Shown here: piece after piece, positions 20,930-32,366 of the stretch
Position numbering within the stretch: position 1 is the first letter of the stretch
Layout of the letters: each line of letters opens with the position of its first letter
Program-made: the position numbers and the translations under genes
The notes under the pieces: model-generated
What the model was told of the DNA's origin: nothing
Seen by the model: the letters and a program-made list of their open reading frames with translations, nothing else
Databases searched by the model: none
DNA from: Brachypterus glaber
Taxonomy: Eukaryota > Arthropoda > Insecta > Coleoptera > Kateretidae
Length of the DNA: 64,000 nucleotides
Reading direction: 5' to 3'
Assembly: GCA_958510825.1 (NCBI GenBank)
Contig: CAUEHQ010000002.1
Coordinates: forward strand, 310,001 to 374,000

Positions 20930-21734
20930 TATCGTCCCTCTGCTGGAACCTTGGCCTGTAATTTTGATTACCTGTTTCCGGCCTCATTGATGTATTTTGA
21001 ATTTGTTGTGCCATTGTTGCTACCATTGTCCTGTCTTTCATATCGCTTAGCCGGAATACAATTTGTTTGATGTCCTCTTTGCTGATTCCTGTTGTACTCA
21101 ACATGCAATAGGGCCTAAGGTATGCCGTGAAGTCCATTTTTAAAGATTTCTCTCAGGCGTTGTCGCTCATGTCAATATCTTCCTGTGCACCCTGTTTCCT
21201 GGAACATAATATAAATTTTAGTTTCCTTGTTACCTATCCGTCGAATTCTTTGACAAAATCTTTTACTATTGCTTCCCATGTGGCTGCCGGCTTTTCATTT
21301 GCGTAGTTATCATACCAACTCTCCGCTGCTCCTATTAGTGAAGCACCGAAATATAAAATTTTAAGAGCATATGTCCATCCGTTCAACATGGCGCATTTTT
21401 CATTTCCTAATGAAGCTTTTCGGGTTTGAACTGAGGGGGTCGAATGCTTCCGGGGCGACGAACTTAGGGGTTGCAGATCTTCTTTCTTCCTGCAGGGCTT
21501 CAGCGATTGTGGTATTTCCTTCAGACATGGCTGCTGCGTTTCCCTCTGGTTCGTCCTGTGTGGTTCTAGCTGGGCTTCTTCTCTCTCGACAATTCTCTCT
21601 TCCGAGATCAGCCTGACCTCATCTGTCTCACTGGGTCTGGAGATGATTACGACACTTGAATGATCTGGTATAAACGTAACACCTGCAGCTTTAACACTTT
21701 TTATGTAAGGACAGAAATTTTTAATTTTAAACAA
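20930..21734 (-). pseudogene. Gypsy Gag fragments
   Basis: 21734-21234 is a 166-residue frame ending with LYFGASLIGAAESWYDNYAN and TWEAIVKDFVKEFDG, the capsid-type pattern of arthropod gypsy Gag (W at the end of helix, then W..F...F). 21137-20844 continues with MDFTAYLRPYCMLSTTG and a Gln/Asn/Arg-rich tail (NYRPRFQQRDDRQRYY) before entering unrelated sequence near 20930. It probably belongs to the same element as the Pol piece at 19640, split by the inverted-repeat insertion. Confidence 0.7.
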
Positions 21735-22765
21735 TATAAAAATATTAATTTATTATTCCATTAATCTATTTTCTAATCATCGTACAGAGTGTAGTCTTGT
21801 GTTTTGAGAAGCCCTGGCATAACTTAGGAATAGGATAGAACTCATATTTTACGCACAGCATCTAATGAATGTGGGATGGGTGGGGGGTAGTGATAGTTTT
21901 ACTCGCTTGAGAGGTACTAAAATTGCGTATGATAACGCAACTCAGGATCGTTATGACACTTCCACCATGTCACGAATAATGGTCTGGGGTTGATTTAATT
22001 GAAACACTTCTTTATAACACACGTTCTTACCAGTTTAGGTTTAAGAGATGTCAATGTTGGTTACTTGCCCAATGGGCACTGCCCACTTTGGGACTATCCG
22101 ACTATCGACTATCAGTTCAATCTGATGATCTAACTTTCTAATTCCTCATCATTTGATCAAAGCATTTATTTATATCAATAATTTATCAATTATTTATATA
22201 TATATTTTATTATAAGTATTTATACCAAGATGTTTTACAAACAAACCTAGTTTATTTAATTTCAATGCTAGTTTACAATAACACTAGAATGCTTGGTGTG
22301 CAAAACATCTGTATGTAATACAAGGTACTAATTTCTAAATAATTAATAAAATTGTTTTATTTAATTTTAGATAAAGCCTGTATGGCTACCTAGCCAACTC
22401 TTGACAATATTTCATGCGAAAAAAAGAAAATTTTCATTTTGGCAAGGCATAAAGATTTACCAGTTTATGTGGAAAATTGTTCTTTTCAAGAACTTAAATA
22501 TTGTAATGGTGATAAATAATATGTTTATCTAAAGAAAAAAAATTGACTAAAATTTATAAATCTATTTTTTAGAAATATGGGTTGAAAACATCGGATTTTA
22601 GATAAAGCATTATTAATGAAGATTCTAAATTCGTATGAAGAATAGCATACGAAGAAATGGATTTTAAAAAAATACTGTGCTAGCTCCAAACCAGTTTATA
22701 TAATAAGAAAATGTCTTCTTGGGCAATAGAAAAATAGAAAAAGAATTATAAGAACAATGCTTATG
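21735..22765. other. AT-rich DNA with no recognised feature
   Basis: Includes a slightly GC-richer part at 21780-22130 and A/T-rich DNA after it. I saw no coding frame, tRNA or inverted repeat that I can support. Confidence 0.4.
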
Positions 22766-22767
22766 TG

Positions 22768-22836
22768 CTGCTAGCTAAATTCGAACCCGGAACCATTAAG
22801 AGTATCACGGCCACTACGCCACAACGGATTCTTACT
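22768..22836 (-). tRNA. Degenerate tRNA-Lys(CTT)-like sequence
   Basis: On the minus strand TGGCGTAGTGG is a perfect A-box type sequence and GGTTCGAATTT a near B box. The anticodon loop reads CTCTTAA, anticodon CTT (Lys). The anticodon stem (TGATA/TGGTT) and acceptor stem pair poorly, so this is probably a pseudogene or the head of a tRNA-derived SINE. Confidence 0.5.
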
Positions 22837-22924
22837 ATGCAGTGTAATATAGTTTTAAAGATGGTTCATATATAATTTCTTTAATATTTTTTTTTCAAAA
22901 AATAACATTATTTTGAAAGTTATA

Positions 22925-23350
22925 TTTTTATACTTCACTTTAATGTGAATTCTCTCATTTTATATATTATTACAAAATTCTGACCTCTAGTTTTGTTTTT
23001 TTTTTATATTGCAGTGGCACTTTCACCATACTTTCAAAGATTTTCTTAATTTTTACTTTTATTTTAAACAAACAAAAATAATTTTAGTTTTTTATTACAG
23101 TATATATAATAAGAACAAAACTTGATGTATAGTTTTTTATGTTACTTCATTAAAAAAAAGAAAATTTAATTTTATTGTTGTCAATAGAAGCTTTTGAGCT
23201 TCATACTAAAAATGAAATTTCCATAAGAAACGTGCCTGTCTAAGAATGCGTAAAAAAAACAATCAACAAAATCTGACAAAGTTGCAGTGTGCAAGTTTGA
23301 GGCGCGTTTATAAACCTTACAAATGCGTCGTTTATGGGGGGAAATTAGGG

Positions 23351-23357
<7 letters not shown>
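22925..23357. repeat. Repeat X, left flank of the (TA)n-bounded units
   Basis: Nearly the same sequence occurs at 31634-32060 (for example AAACGTGC...TCTAAGAATGCG and GTTGCAGTGTGCAAGTTTGA). Here X is followed by (TA)n and the large units; there it runs straight on into sequence Y. Not obviously coding: its short frame is broken in the other copy. Confidence 0.85.

Positions 23358-23418
<61 letters not shown>
23358..23418. repeat. (TA)n tract, left edge of unit 1
   Basis: About 30 uninterrupted TA steps. Equivalent tracts bound the units at 27985-28033 and 31234-31287. Confidence 0.95.
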
Positions 23419-23423
<5 letters not shown>

Positions 23424-24339
23424 CACTATCTATTTTGCTTCATTACATATTGCGGTCAAATTGCGTCCTGCAGAAGGAGCTAGTTTAGACATTATTGACC
23501 TAAAATATATTGTTTAAAAAAGGATTTCGAGTTGATTGGTATATATTTTATTGGAATTATCTTATTTTTCAAATATACATTTTTTTCATTATTGCCAATA
23601 TTTTGACTCCGTTTATATTAGCGATCATTATGAATCCAACTTGTATATCTGGCTTTCATATTACCGACTATTTTACTTCCATTTCAACATACAACTTTCA
23701 TAAGCTGCACTATTTTGCTTCCGCAACGTTGCCAAGCTTAACGTACTATTTTATAAGCAGTTCATTTAAAACACTGACAGACTATTCTGCATATATTTGA
23801 ATATTATATTTTAATGGTTTAATTTATGTTTATTTTTTACCTGTCGTTTTAGTTGCTGGATTACTCATTTTATATACTTGTTCACTCGTTAAAAAACAAA
23901 TAGCGAATAAAAAACCAATATATTAATAGCATCCATCCCTATCCAAAAAATTTAAAGGTACACAACCTGGATTTACACTAGTATAGTCAATTCAAACAAT
24001 AACTATCTTTTTGGGGATTATTAGGGTAGGTTTATTATAATCCCCCCAATGTTCCCGGGGCAACTTAAAACATGACATGTGAACCGGGCACTTTATTGGT
24101 TATTTTAGTTCCAAATTTAAATGTAGCATAGAGTATAAAATCGATTTATGTTGAAGGAAAAATTAAATTATTACCATCAAATATAATTTTTCTCGGGTGC
24201 CCCCTGGTTGTGTTTTTCTAGTGTAATAGAAATGTGAAATTTAACATGGATATGAAGTACTCCATATCCATGAGTTTAATGTTTAATCAATGTAAATTAA
24301 ACAAATATAACATTTATATAAAGTTGGCGCTAAAATTAT

Positions 24340-24455
24340 TATCGGATCTCCGTAATATACGGAGTCAAAATATATTATACGGAGTCAAAATATTATATAC
24401 GGAGTCAAAATAATATATACGGAGTCAAAATATAATATACGGAGTCAAAATAGAA
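24340..24455. repeat. Cluster of CGGAGTCAAAATA words
   Basis: Five head-to-tail copies of a roughly 20-bp repeat, TATACGGAGTCAAAATA with AT spacers, start just after a CTCCGTAATATACGGAG palindrome. Equivalent clusters occur once per 700-bp repeat and at 28970-29065. The regular spacing made me consider a CRISPR-like array, but spacers are just AT variations. Confidence 0.85.
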
Positions 24456-25030
24456 ATAAAAAATATCTATCGTCGATTCAAAGGCAATTGGAAAATTAAT
24501 GGTTTTAAACATTAGGTATAAAAAAACAAGGCATTATTTATATATTTAAAGTATTGTATGTAAAATGAAAAATACTATACTTACCTGTCGTTTTAGATGC
24601 TGGATTACTCATTTTATATCAAAAATAAAGCACTGCACTTGTTCACTCTTTAAAGGCATGCCGAATAAAGAACCACATAACCAAGATTACTAATCCCCAC
24701 ATATTAATCCCCACCCAAAAATTTAAAGTACACCCCCTGGATTTACACTAGTATAGTCAATTAAAACAATAACGATATTTTTGGGCATTATTTGTAATTT
24801 ATACTAAGATATTGTTTATGTGGTTTAAGAACAGTAACAAAAATGAAAACCTATTCAAAAATAATAGTGGCCACCGGGGCACAGTAACCATAACACAATC
24901 TTAAAAAGTATTGCGTTATATTTGGCAGATAACAAAAACCACAACCAGGGGGACAAATTATATTTGATGGTTTAGTCAGATGCTGGCGGCGGTCCGACGT
25001 TGAGCCGATGTAGTATTTCGATTATCATTA

Positions 25031-27120
25031 AGCCGACGGCGGACCGACGTTGAGCTGATTTAGTATTTCAATTATCATTTGCCATCATTTTGCCGACCGA
25101 CGATCAGACGTCATTCCAACGTCAAAAATCGATGATCATTTGCCGCCCATCGGCCGCCGAATTATTTTTTATTGGGTAGGTTTATTATAATAAAAAAATC
25201 CCCCAATGCCCCCGGGGGCACGCTTAAATTATTCTGACGCTTCCAAATAATAATAAAAACTTAAAACATAACGTGGCCCCGGGCACTTTATTAGTTATTT
25301 TACTTCCAAATGTAAAATGTAGCATAGAATATGAAATCAATTTATGTTCAAGGAAAAATAAAAATTATAACCATCAAATATAATTTGTCTCCGAAGTGCC
25401 CCCTGGTTGTGTGTTCTGTTATCTCGTTTTCTAGTATAATAGAAATGTAAAATTTAACACGAATATGGAGTATTTAATGGTTTACGTAACACATAAGTTT
25501 ATATAAAGTTATGTAAAGTTAGCGCCAATATTATTTTCGGGTCTCCGTAATATACGGAGTCAAAATATATTATATGGAGTCAAAATATTATATACGGAGC
25601 CAAAATATATTATTATACGGAGTCAAAATATTATATACGGAGTCAAAATATATTATACGGAGTCAAAATAGAAATAAAAAATATCTAAGGTTAATATAAT
25701 AACTTAAAAAGTATGGCGTTATAATCATTAAGCCGACGGCGGACCGACGTTGAGCTGATTTAGTATTTCAATTATCATTTGCCATCATTTTGCCGACCGA
25801 CGATCAGACGTCATTCCAACGTCAAAAATCGATGATCATTTGCCGCCCATCGGCCGCCGAATTATTTTTTATTGGGTAGGTTTATTATAATAAAAAAATC
25901 CCCCAATGCCCCCGGGGGCACGCTTAAATTATTCTGACGCTTCCAAATAATAATAAAAACTTAAAACATAACGTGGCCCCGGGCACTTTATTAGTTATTT
26001 TACTTCCAAATGTAAAATGTAGCATAGAATATGAAATCAATTTATGTTCAAGGAAAAATAAAAATTATAACCATCAAATATAATTTGTCTCCGAAGTGCC
26101 CCCTGGTTGTGTGTTCTGTTATCTCGTTTTCTAGTATAATAGAAATGTAAAATTTAACACGAATATGGAGTATTTAATGGTTTACGTAACACATAAGTTT
26201 ATATAAAGTTATGTAAAGTTAGCGCCAATATTATTTTCGGGTCTCCGTAATATACGGAGTCAAAATATATTATATGGAGTCAAAATATTATATACGGAGC
26301 CAAAATATATTATTATACGGAGTCAAAATATTATATACGGAGTCAAAATATATTATACGGAGTCAAAATAGAAATAAAAAATATCTAAGGTTAATATAAT
26401 AACTTAAAAAGTATGGCGTTATAATCATTAAGCCGACGGCGGACCGACGTTGAGCTGATTTAGTATTTCAATTATCATTTGCCATCATTTTGCCGACCGA
26501 CGATCAGACGTCATTCCAACGTCAAAAATCGATGATCATTTGCCGCCCATCGGCCGCCGAATTATTTTTTATTGGGTAGGTTTATTATAATAAAAAAATC
26601 CCCCAATGCCCCCGGGGGCACGCTTAAATTATTCTGACGCTTCCAAATAATAATAAAAACTTAAAACATAACGTGGCCCCGGGCACTTTATTAGTTATTT
26701 TACTTCCAAATGTAAAATGTAGCATAGAATATGAAATCAATTTATGTTCAAGGAAAAATAAAAATTATAACCATCAAATATAATTTGTCTCCGAAGTGCC
26801 CCCTGGTTGTGTGTTCTGTTATCTCGTTTTCTAGTATAATAGAAATGTAAAATTTAACACGAATATGGAGTATTTAATGGTTTACGTAACACATAAGTTT
26901 ATATAAAGTTATGTAAAGTTAGCGCCAATATTATTTTCGGGTCTCCGTAATATACGGAGTCAAAATATATTATATGGAGTCAAAATATTATATACGGAGC
27001 CAAAATATATTATTATACGGAGTCAAAATATTATATACGGAGTCAAAATATATTATACGGAGTCAAAATAGAAATAAAAAATATCTAAGGTTAATATAAT
27101 AACTTAAAAAGTATGGCGTT
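25031..27120. repeat. Three tandem copies of a 700-bp repeat inside unit 1
   Basis: AGCCGACGGCGGACCGACGT occurs at 25031, 25731 and 26431, exactly 700 bp apart, and the copies look identical in every part I compared. Each copy has a GC-rich head (GCCGCCCATCGGCCGCCGAA), a CCCCCGGGGGCA palindrome, and a cluster of five to six CGGAGTCAAAAT words. The corresponding place in unit 2 (about 29646-30360) has one copy. Confidence 0.95.
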
Positions 27121-27981
27121 ATATTTTTCGCAATCTATAACACATATATAAAATTCAATTACACTTTTGATACTCTATTTGTTCTATGCTTTTTTTTTGT
27201 GATAACTTCGCCAATGACTAAGGTAAAGTAAAACTTTTTGTTTGAGTTATTTAAGTAAAAAATATATTCCACGATCCCCTTTCTATATAAAGTTCAATTT
27301 GAATTTTGCCACTCTATTTTTATTTTGTGTGTAACAGTTTTTGAGTACCTGTCATTTTAGGCGGTAAAATTGTTCTATGATTCGATTTTTTTGTGATAAC
27401 TTCACCAATAACTATGGTAAAGTAAAACTTTTTGTTTTGTTAGTTTGAACAGGTATATACCTAAGTAAAAAATGTATCCCACGATCCCCTTTCTATTTAA
27501 CTCATTTAAAAGTTAAGAGGGGGCTACTAAACCATTTATAATTTAAATATGTACAACTATTTGTTCTTTTACCAATTCACGAAAGTTAAGAATTCATGTA
27601 CCAAGACAATATTTAACAATACAACGTTGCCAAGCCGTCGGAAACAAATTAGTCGTCAATATGAAAGCGTATATTGATGATTCGTATATTGATCAGCGTG
27701 CGTCAGCGCCTCTATGTTTCAAAAGGTTGAACTAAAACCGACTATTTTGCATCCGATTATACGTTAAATTTACAGGCGTACATACGTCACTCTACAAAAC
27801 TATTAGTATTAGCGGAATAGTTATGATGCTATGTCTCACGTAATATGAAAAAAAGACTTAAATATGGTTTAATGGTCATTTTATAAAGAAAAACTATTTT
27901 GACTCCGATATTCGGAGTCAAAATAATTCCGGAGTCAAAATGTAATGTACAGGAGTAATGTATGGACTCAATTTGGTCGGC

Positions 27982-27984
<3 letters not shown>

Positions 27985-28033
<49 letters not shown>
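27985..28033. repeat. (TA)n tract between units 1 and 2
   Basis: About 24 TA steps joining the end of unit 1 (GGCCGGA) to the start of unit 2 (CATCACACTATC). Confidence 0.95.
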
Positions 28034-28038
<5 letters not shown>

Positions 28039-31000
28039 CACTATCTATTTTGCTTCATTACATATTGCGGTCAAATTGCGTCCTGCAGAAGGAGCTAGTT
28101 TAGACATTATTGACCTAAAATATATTGTTTAAAAAAGGATTTCGAGTTGATTGGTATATATTTTATTGGAATTATCTTATTTTTCAAATATACATTTTTT
28201 TCATTATTGCCAATATTTTGACTCCGTTTATATTAGCGATCATTATGAATCCAACTTGTATATCTGGCTTTCATATTGCCGACTATTTTACTTCCATTTC
28301 AACATACAACTTTCATAAGCTGCACTATTTTGCTTCCGCAACGTTGCCAAGCTTAACGTACTATTTTATAAGCAGTTCATTTGAAACACTGACAGACTAT
28401 TCTGCATATATTTGAATATTATATTTTAATGGTTTAATTTATGTTTATTTTTTACCTGTCGTTTTAGTTGCTGGATTACTCATTTTATATACTTGTTCAC
28501 TCGTTAAAAAACAAATAGCGAATAAAAAACCAATATATTAATAGCATCCATCCCTATCCAAAAAATTTAAAGGTACACAACCTGGATTTACACTAGTATA
28601 GTCAATTCAAACAATAACTATCTTTTTGGGGATTATTAGGGTAGGTTTATTATAATCCCCCCAATGTTCCCGGGGCAACTTAAAACATGACATGTGAACC
28701 GGGCACTTTATTGGTTATTTTAGTTCCAAATTTAAATGTAGCATAGAGTATAAAATCGATTTATGTTGAAGGAAAAATTAAATTATTACCATCAAATATA
28801 ATTTTTCTCGGGTGCCCCCTGGTTGTGTTTTTCTAGTGTAATAGAAATGTGAAATTTAACATGGATATGAAGTACTCCATATCCATGAGTTTAATGTTTA
28901 ATCAATGTAAATTAAACAAATATAACATTTATATAAAGTTGGCGCTAAAATTATTATCGGATCTCCGTAATATACGGAGTCAAAATATATTATACGGAGT
29001 CAAAATATTATATACGGAGTCAAAATAATATATACGGAGTCAAAATATAATATACGGAGTCAAAATAGAAATAAAAAATATCTATCGTCGATTCAAAGGC
29101 AATTGGAAAATTAATGGTTTTAAACATTAGGTATAAAAAAACAAGGCATTATTTATATATTTAAAGTATTGTATGTAAAATGAAAAATACTATACTTACC
29201 TGTCGTTTTAGATGCTGGATTACTCATTTTATATCAAAAATAAAGCACTGCACTTGTTCACTCTTTAAAGGCATGCCGAATAAAGAACCACATAACCAAG
29301 ATTACTAATCCCCACATATTAATCCCCACCCAAAAATTTAAAGTACACCCCCTGGATTTACACTAGTATAGTCAATTAAAACAATAACGATCTTTTTGGG
29401 CATTATTTGTAATTTATACTAGGATATTGTTTATGTGGTTTAAGAACAGTAACAAAAATGAAAACCTATTCAAAAATAATAGTGGCCACCGGGGCACAGT
29501 AACCATATTACAATCTTAAAAAGTATTGCGTTATATTTGGCAGATAACAAAAACCACAACCAGGGGGACAAATTATATTTGATGGTTTAGTCAGATGCTG
29601 GCGGCGGTCCGACGTTGAGCCGATGTAGTATTTCGATTATCATTAAGCCGACGGCGGACCGACGTTGAGCTGATTTAGTATTTCAATTATCATTTGCCAT
29701 CATTTTGCCGACCGACGATCAGACGTCATTCCAACGTCAAAAAGCGATGATCATTTGCCGCCTACCTACCCAATAAAAAATAATTCGGCGGCCGATGCGC
29801 CGAATTATTTTTTATTGGGTAGGTTTATTATAATAAAAAAAATCCCCCAATGCCCCCGGGGGCACGCTTAAATTATTCTGACGCTTCCAAATAATAATAA
29901 AAACTTAAAACATAACGTGGCCCCGGGCACTTTATTAGTTATTTTACTTCCAAATGTAAAATGTAGCATAGAATATGAAATCAATTTATGTTCAAGGAAA
30001 AATAAAAATTATAACCATCAAATATAATTTGTCTCCGAAGTGCCCCCTGGTTGTGTGTTCTGTTATCTCGTTTTCTAGTATAATAGAAATGTAAAATTTA
30101 ACACGAATATGGAGTATTTAATGGTTTACGTAACACATAAGTTTATATAAAGTTATGTAAAGTTAGCGCCAATATTATTTTCGGGTCTCCGTAATATACG
30201 GAGTCAAAATATATTATATGGAGTCAAAATATTATATACGGAGCCAAAATATATTATTATACGGAGTCAAAATATTATATACGGAGTCAAAATATATTAT
30301 ACGGAGTCAAAATAGAAATAAAAAATATCTAAGGTTAATATAATAACTTAAAAAGTATGGCGTTATATTTTTCGCAATCTATAACACATATATAAAATTC
30401 AATTACACTTTTGATACTCTATTTGTTCTATGCTTTTTTTTTTGTGATCTTCGCCAATGACTAAGGTAAAGTAAAACTTTTTGTTTGTTAGTTTGAGTTA
30501 TTTAAGTAAAAAATATATTCCACGATCCCCTTTCTATATAAAGTTCAATTTGAATTTTGCCACTCTATTTTTATTTTGTGTGTAACAGTTTTTGAGTACC
30601 TGTCATTTTAGGCGGTAAAATTGTTCTATGATTCGATTTTTTTGTGATAACCACCAATAACTATGGTAAAGTAAAACTTTTTGTTTTGTTAGTTTGAACA
30701 GGTATATACCTAAGTAAAAAATGTATCCCACGATCCCCTTTCTATTTAACTCATTTAAAAGTTAAGAGGGGGCTACTAAACCATTTATAATTTAAATATG
30801 TACAACTATTTGTTCTTTTACCAATTCACGAAACTTAAGAATTCATGTACCAAGACAATATTTAACAATACAACGTTGCCAAGCCGTCGGAAACAAATTA
30901 GTCGTCAATATGAAAGCGTATATTGATGATTCGTATATTGATCAGCGTGCGTCAGCGCCTCTATGTTTCAAAAGGTTGAACTAAAACCGACTATTTTGCA

Positions 31001-31230
31001 TCCGATTAAACGTTAAATTTACAGGCGTACATGCGTCACTCTACAAAACTATTAGTATTAGCGGAATAGTTATGATGCTATGTCTCACGTAATATGAAAA
31101 AAAGACTTAAATATGGTTTAATGGTCATTTTATAAAGAAAAACTATTTTGACTCCGATATTCGGAGTCAAAATAATTCCGGAGTCAAAATGTAATGTACA
31201 GGAGTAATGTGTGGACTCAATTTGGTCGGC

Positions 31231-31234
<4 letters not shown>
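28034..31234. mobile_element. (TA)n-bounded repeat unit 2 (3.2 kb)
   Basis: Same order as unit 1, with a single 700-bp module and a few indels. At about 29760-29800 it has a local inverted duplication: CCTACCCAATAAAAAATAAT followed by its complement, making a small palindrome around CGGCGGCCGATGCGCCG that unit 1 lacks. It ends GGTCGGCCGGA next to (TA)n. Confidence 0.7.

Positions 31235-31287
<53 letters not shown>
31234..31287. repeat. (TA)n tract, right edge of unit 2
   Basis: About 26 TA steps, followed by sequence Y (TTTTATTTTTTTCTGTCCGG). Tyr-Ile frames over it are microsatellite artefacts. Confidence 0.95.
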
Positions 31288-31290
<3 letters not shown>

Positions 31291-31633
31291 ATTTTTTTCT
31301 GTCCGGATCAATTTTTGGGGTCTTTGTGATGATCTGGGTTTTTTCGGACCCTATTTCAAATACACCGTGTATACAGGGTGTTCCGTATCTTTATATTCAA
31401 ATTTTGTCAGTATATAGCAGACTTAATTCTAAGACAAAAAAAACACAAAAGTAGATCTATTTTTATTCGTAAGAGAGCTACGACCCACAGTGGTTTCAAA
31501 GTGACTTTTTACTGCTACAGCTGAAAGAAAAGTCTTTTTAGGGGTTTTCGGGGTCGCTGATTTCAAATGAGGTAAAAATTTTAAAATTTAAAATGGCGGA
31601 TCCAAGATGACTGAACTTTTTTGGTTTGGACTT

Positions 31634-32330
31634 TTTTATACTTCACTTTAATGTGAATTCTCTCGTTTTATATATTAGAAAAATCTGACCTCTAGTTTTG
31701 TTTTTTTTTTTATATTGCAGTGGCGCTTTCACCAAACTTTCAAAGATTTTCTTATTTTTTACCTTTATTTTAAACAAACAAAAATAATTTTAGTTTTTTA
31801 TTACGAATATATAGAACAAAACTTGATGTATAGTTTTTTTGTTACTTTATTAAAAAAAAGAAAATTTAATTTTATTGTTGGGTCAATAGAAGCTTTTGAG
31901 CTTCATAATTTAGAATGAAGTTTCCATAAGAAACGTGCGTCTAAGAATGCGTAAAAAAAACAATCAACAAAATCTGACAAAGTTGCAGTGTGCAAGTTTG
32001 AAGCGCGTTTATAAACCTTATAAATGCGTCGTTTATGGGCGGAAATTAGGAGTTTTTAAAATATTTATATATTTTTTTTTTCTGGGTTTTATCGGACCCT
32101 ATTTCAAATACACCGTATATCCAGGGTGTTCCATATTCAAATTTTGTCAGTATATAGCAGACTTAATTCTAACACAAAAAAAAAACACAAAAGTAGGTCG
32201 ATTTTTCTTCGTAAGAGAGCTACGACCCACAGTGGTTTCGGGGTTTTCGGGATCGCTGATTTCAAATATGAGGTCAAAATTTTAAAATTCAAAATGGCGG
32301 ATCCAATATGGCTAATTTTTTTTGTTTTTT
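31634..32330. repeat. Second X-Y repeat, a paralogous empty site for the (TA)n units
   Basis: 31634-32060 matches X (22925-23357) and 32080-32330 matches Y (31288-31620), joined by only TAAAATATTTATATATTTTT. Y words shared include GGACCCTATTTCAAATACAC and CAGGGTGTTCC, then AAAATTTTAAAATT.AAAATGGCGGATCCAA. So the block with both units sits between X and Y of one copy and is absent from the other. Confidence 0.8.
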
Positions 32331-32366
32331 TTTTTTGCATTTTTTTTTAAATAGGTAGTCATGGTT

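Larger units (their letters stand above)
23419..27985. mobile_element. (TA)n-bounded repeat unit 1 (about 4.6 kb)
   Basis: Begins CATCACACTATCTATTTTGC and ends GGTCGGCCGGA followed by (TA)n. Offset to unit 2 is 4615 bp at the left end, and the two match closely except for the number of 700-bp repeats. A 96-residue frame at 23510-23800 has two residue differences from its twin at 28125 and no family resemblance. The word TATTTTGACTCCG or its complement CGGAGTCAAAATA recurs many times near 24350-24450, 25550-25670 and 27895-27940, like a protein-binding motif near the ends of a DNA transposon. There is no transposase frame and I found no terminal inverted repeat. Confidence 0.7.

Noticed and set aside
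24340..24455. CRISPR-like regular repeats (CGGAGTCAAAATA)
   Set aside because: Spacers are short AT variants, not unique sequence, there are no cas genes, and the surrounding genome is eukaryotic.
23510..28415. 96-residue frame present at 23510-23800 and 28125-28415
   Set aside because: Similarity between the two follows from the recent unit duplication. The product is hydrophobic AT-driven sequence, with no start context or family support.
31078..31454. Frames with Ile-Tyr repeats (also at 23246, 51603 and 63193)
   Set aside because: They cover (TA)n tracts; there is no conserved sequence outside the tract.
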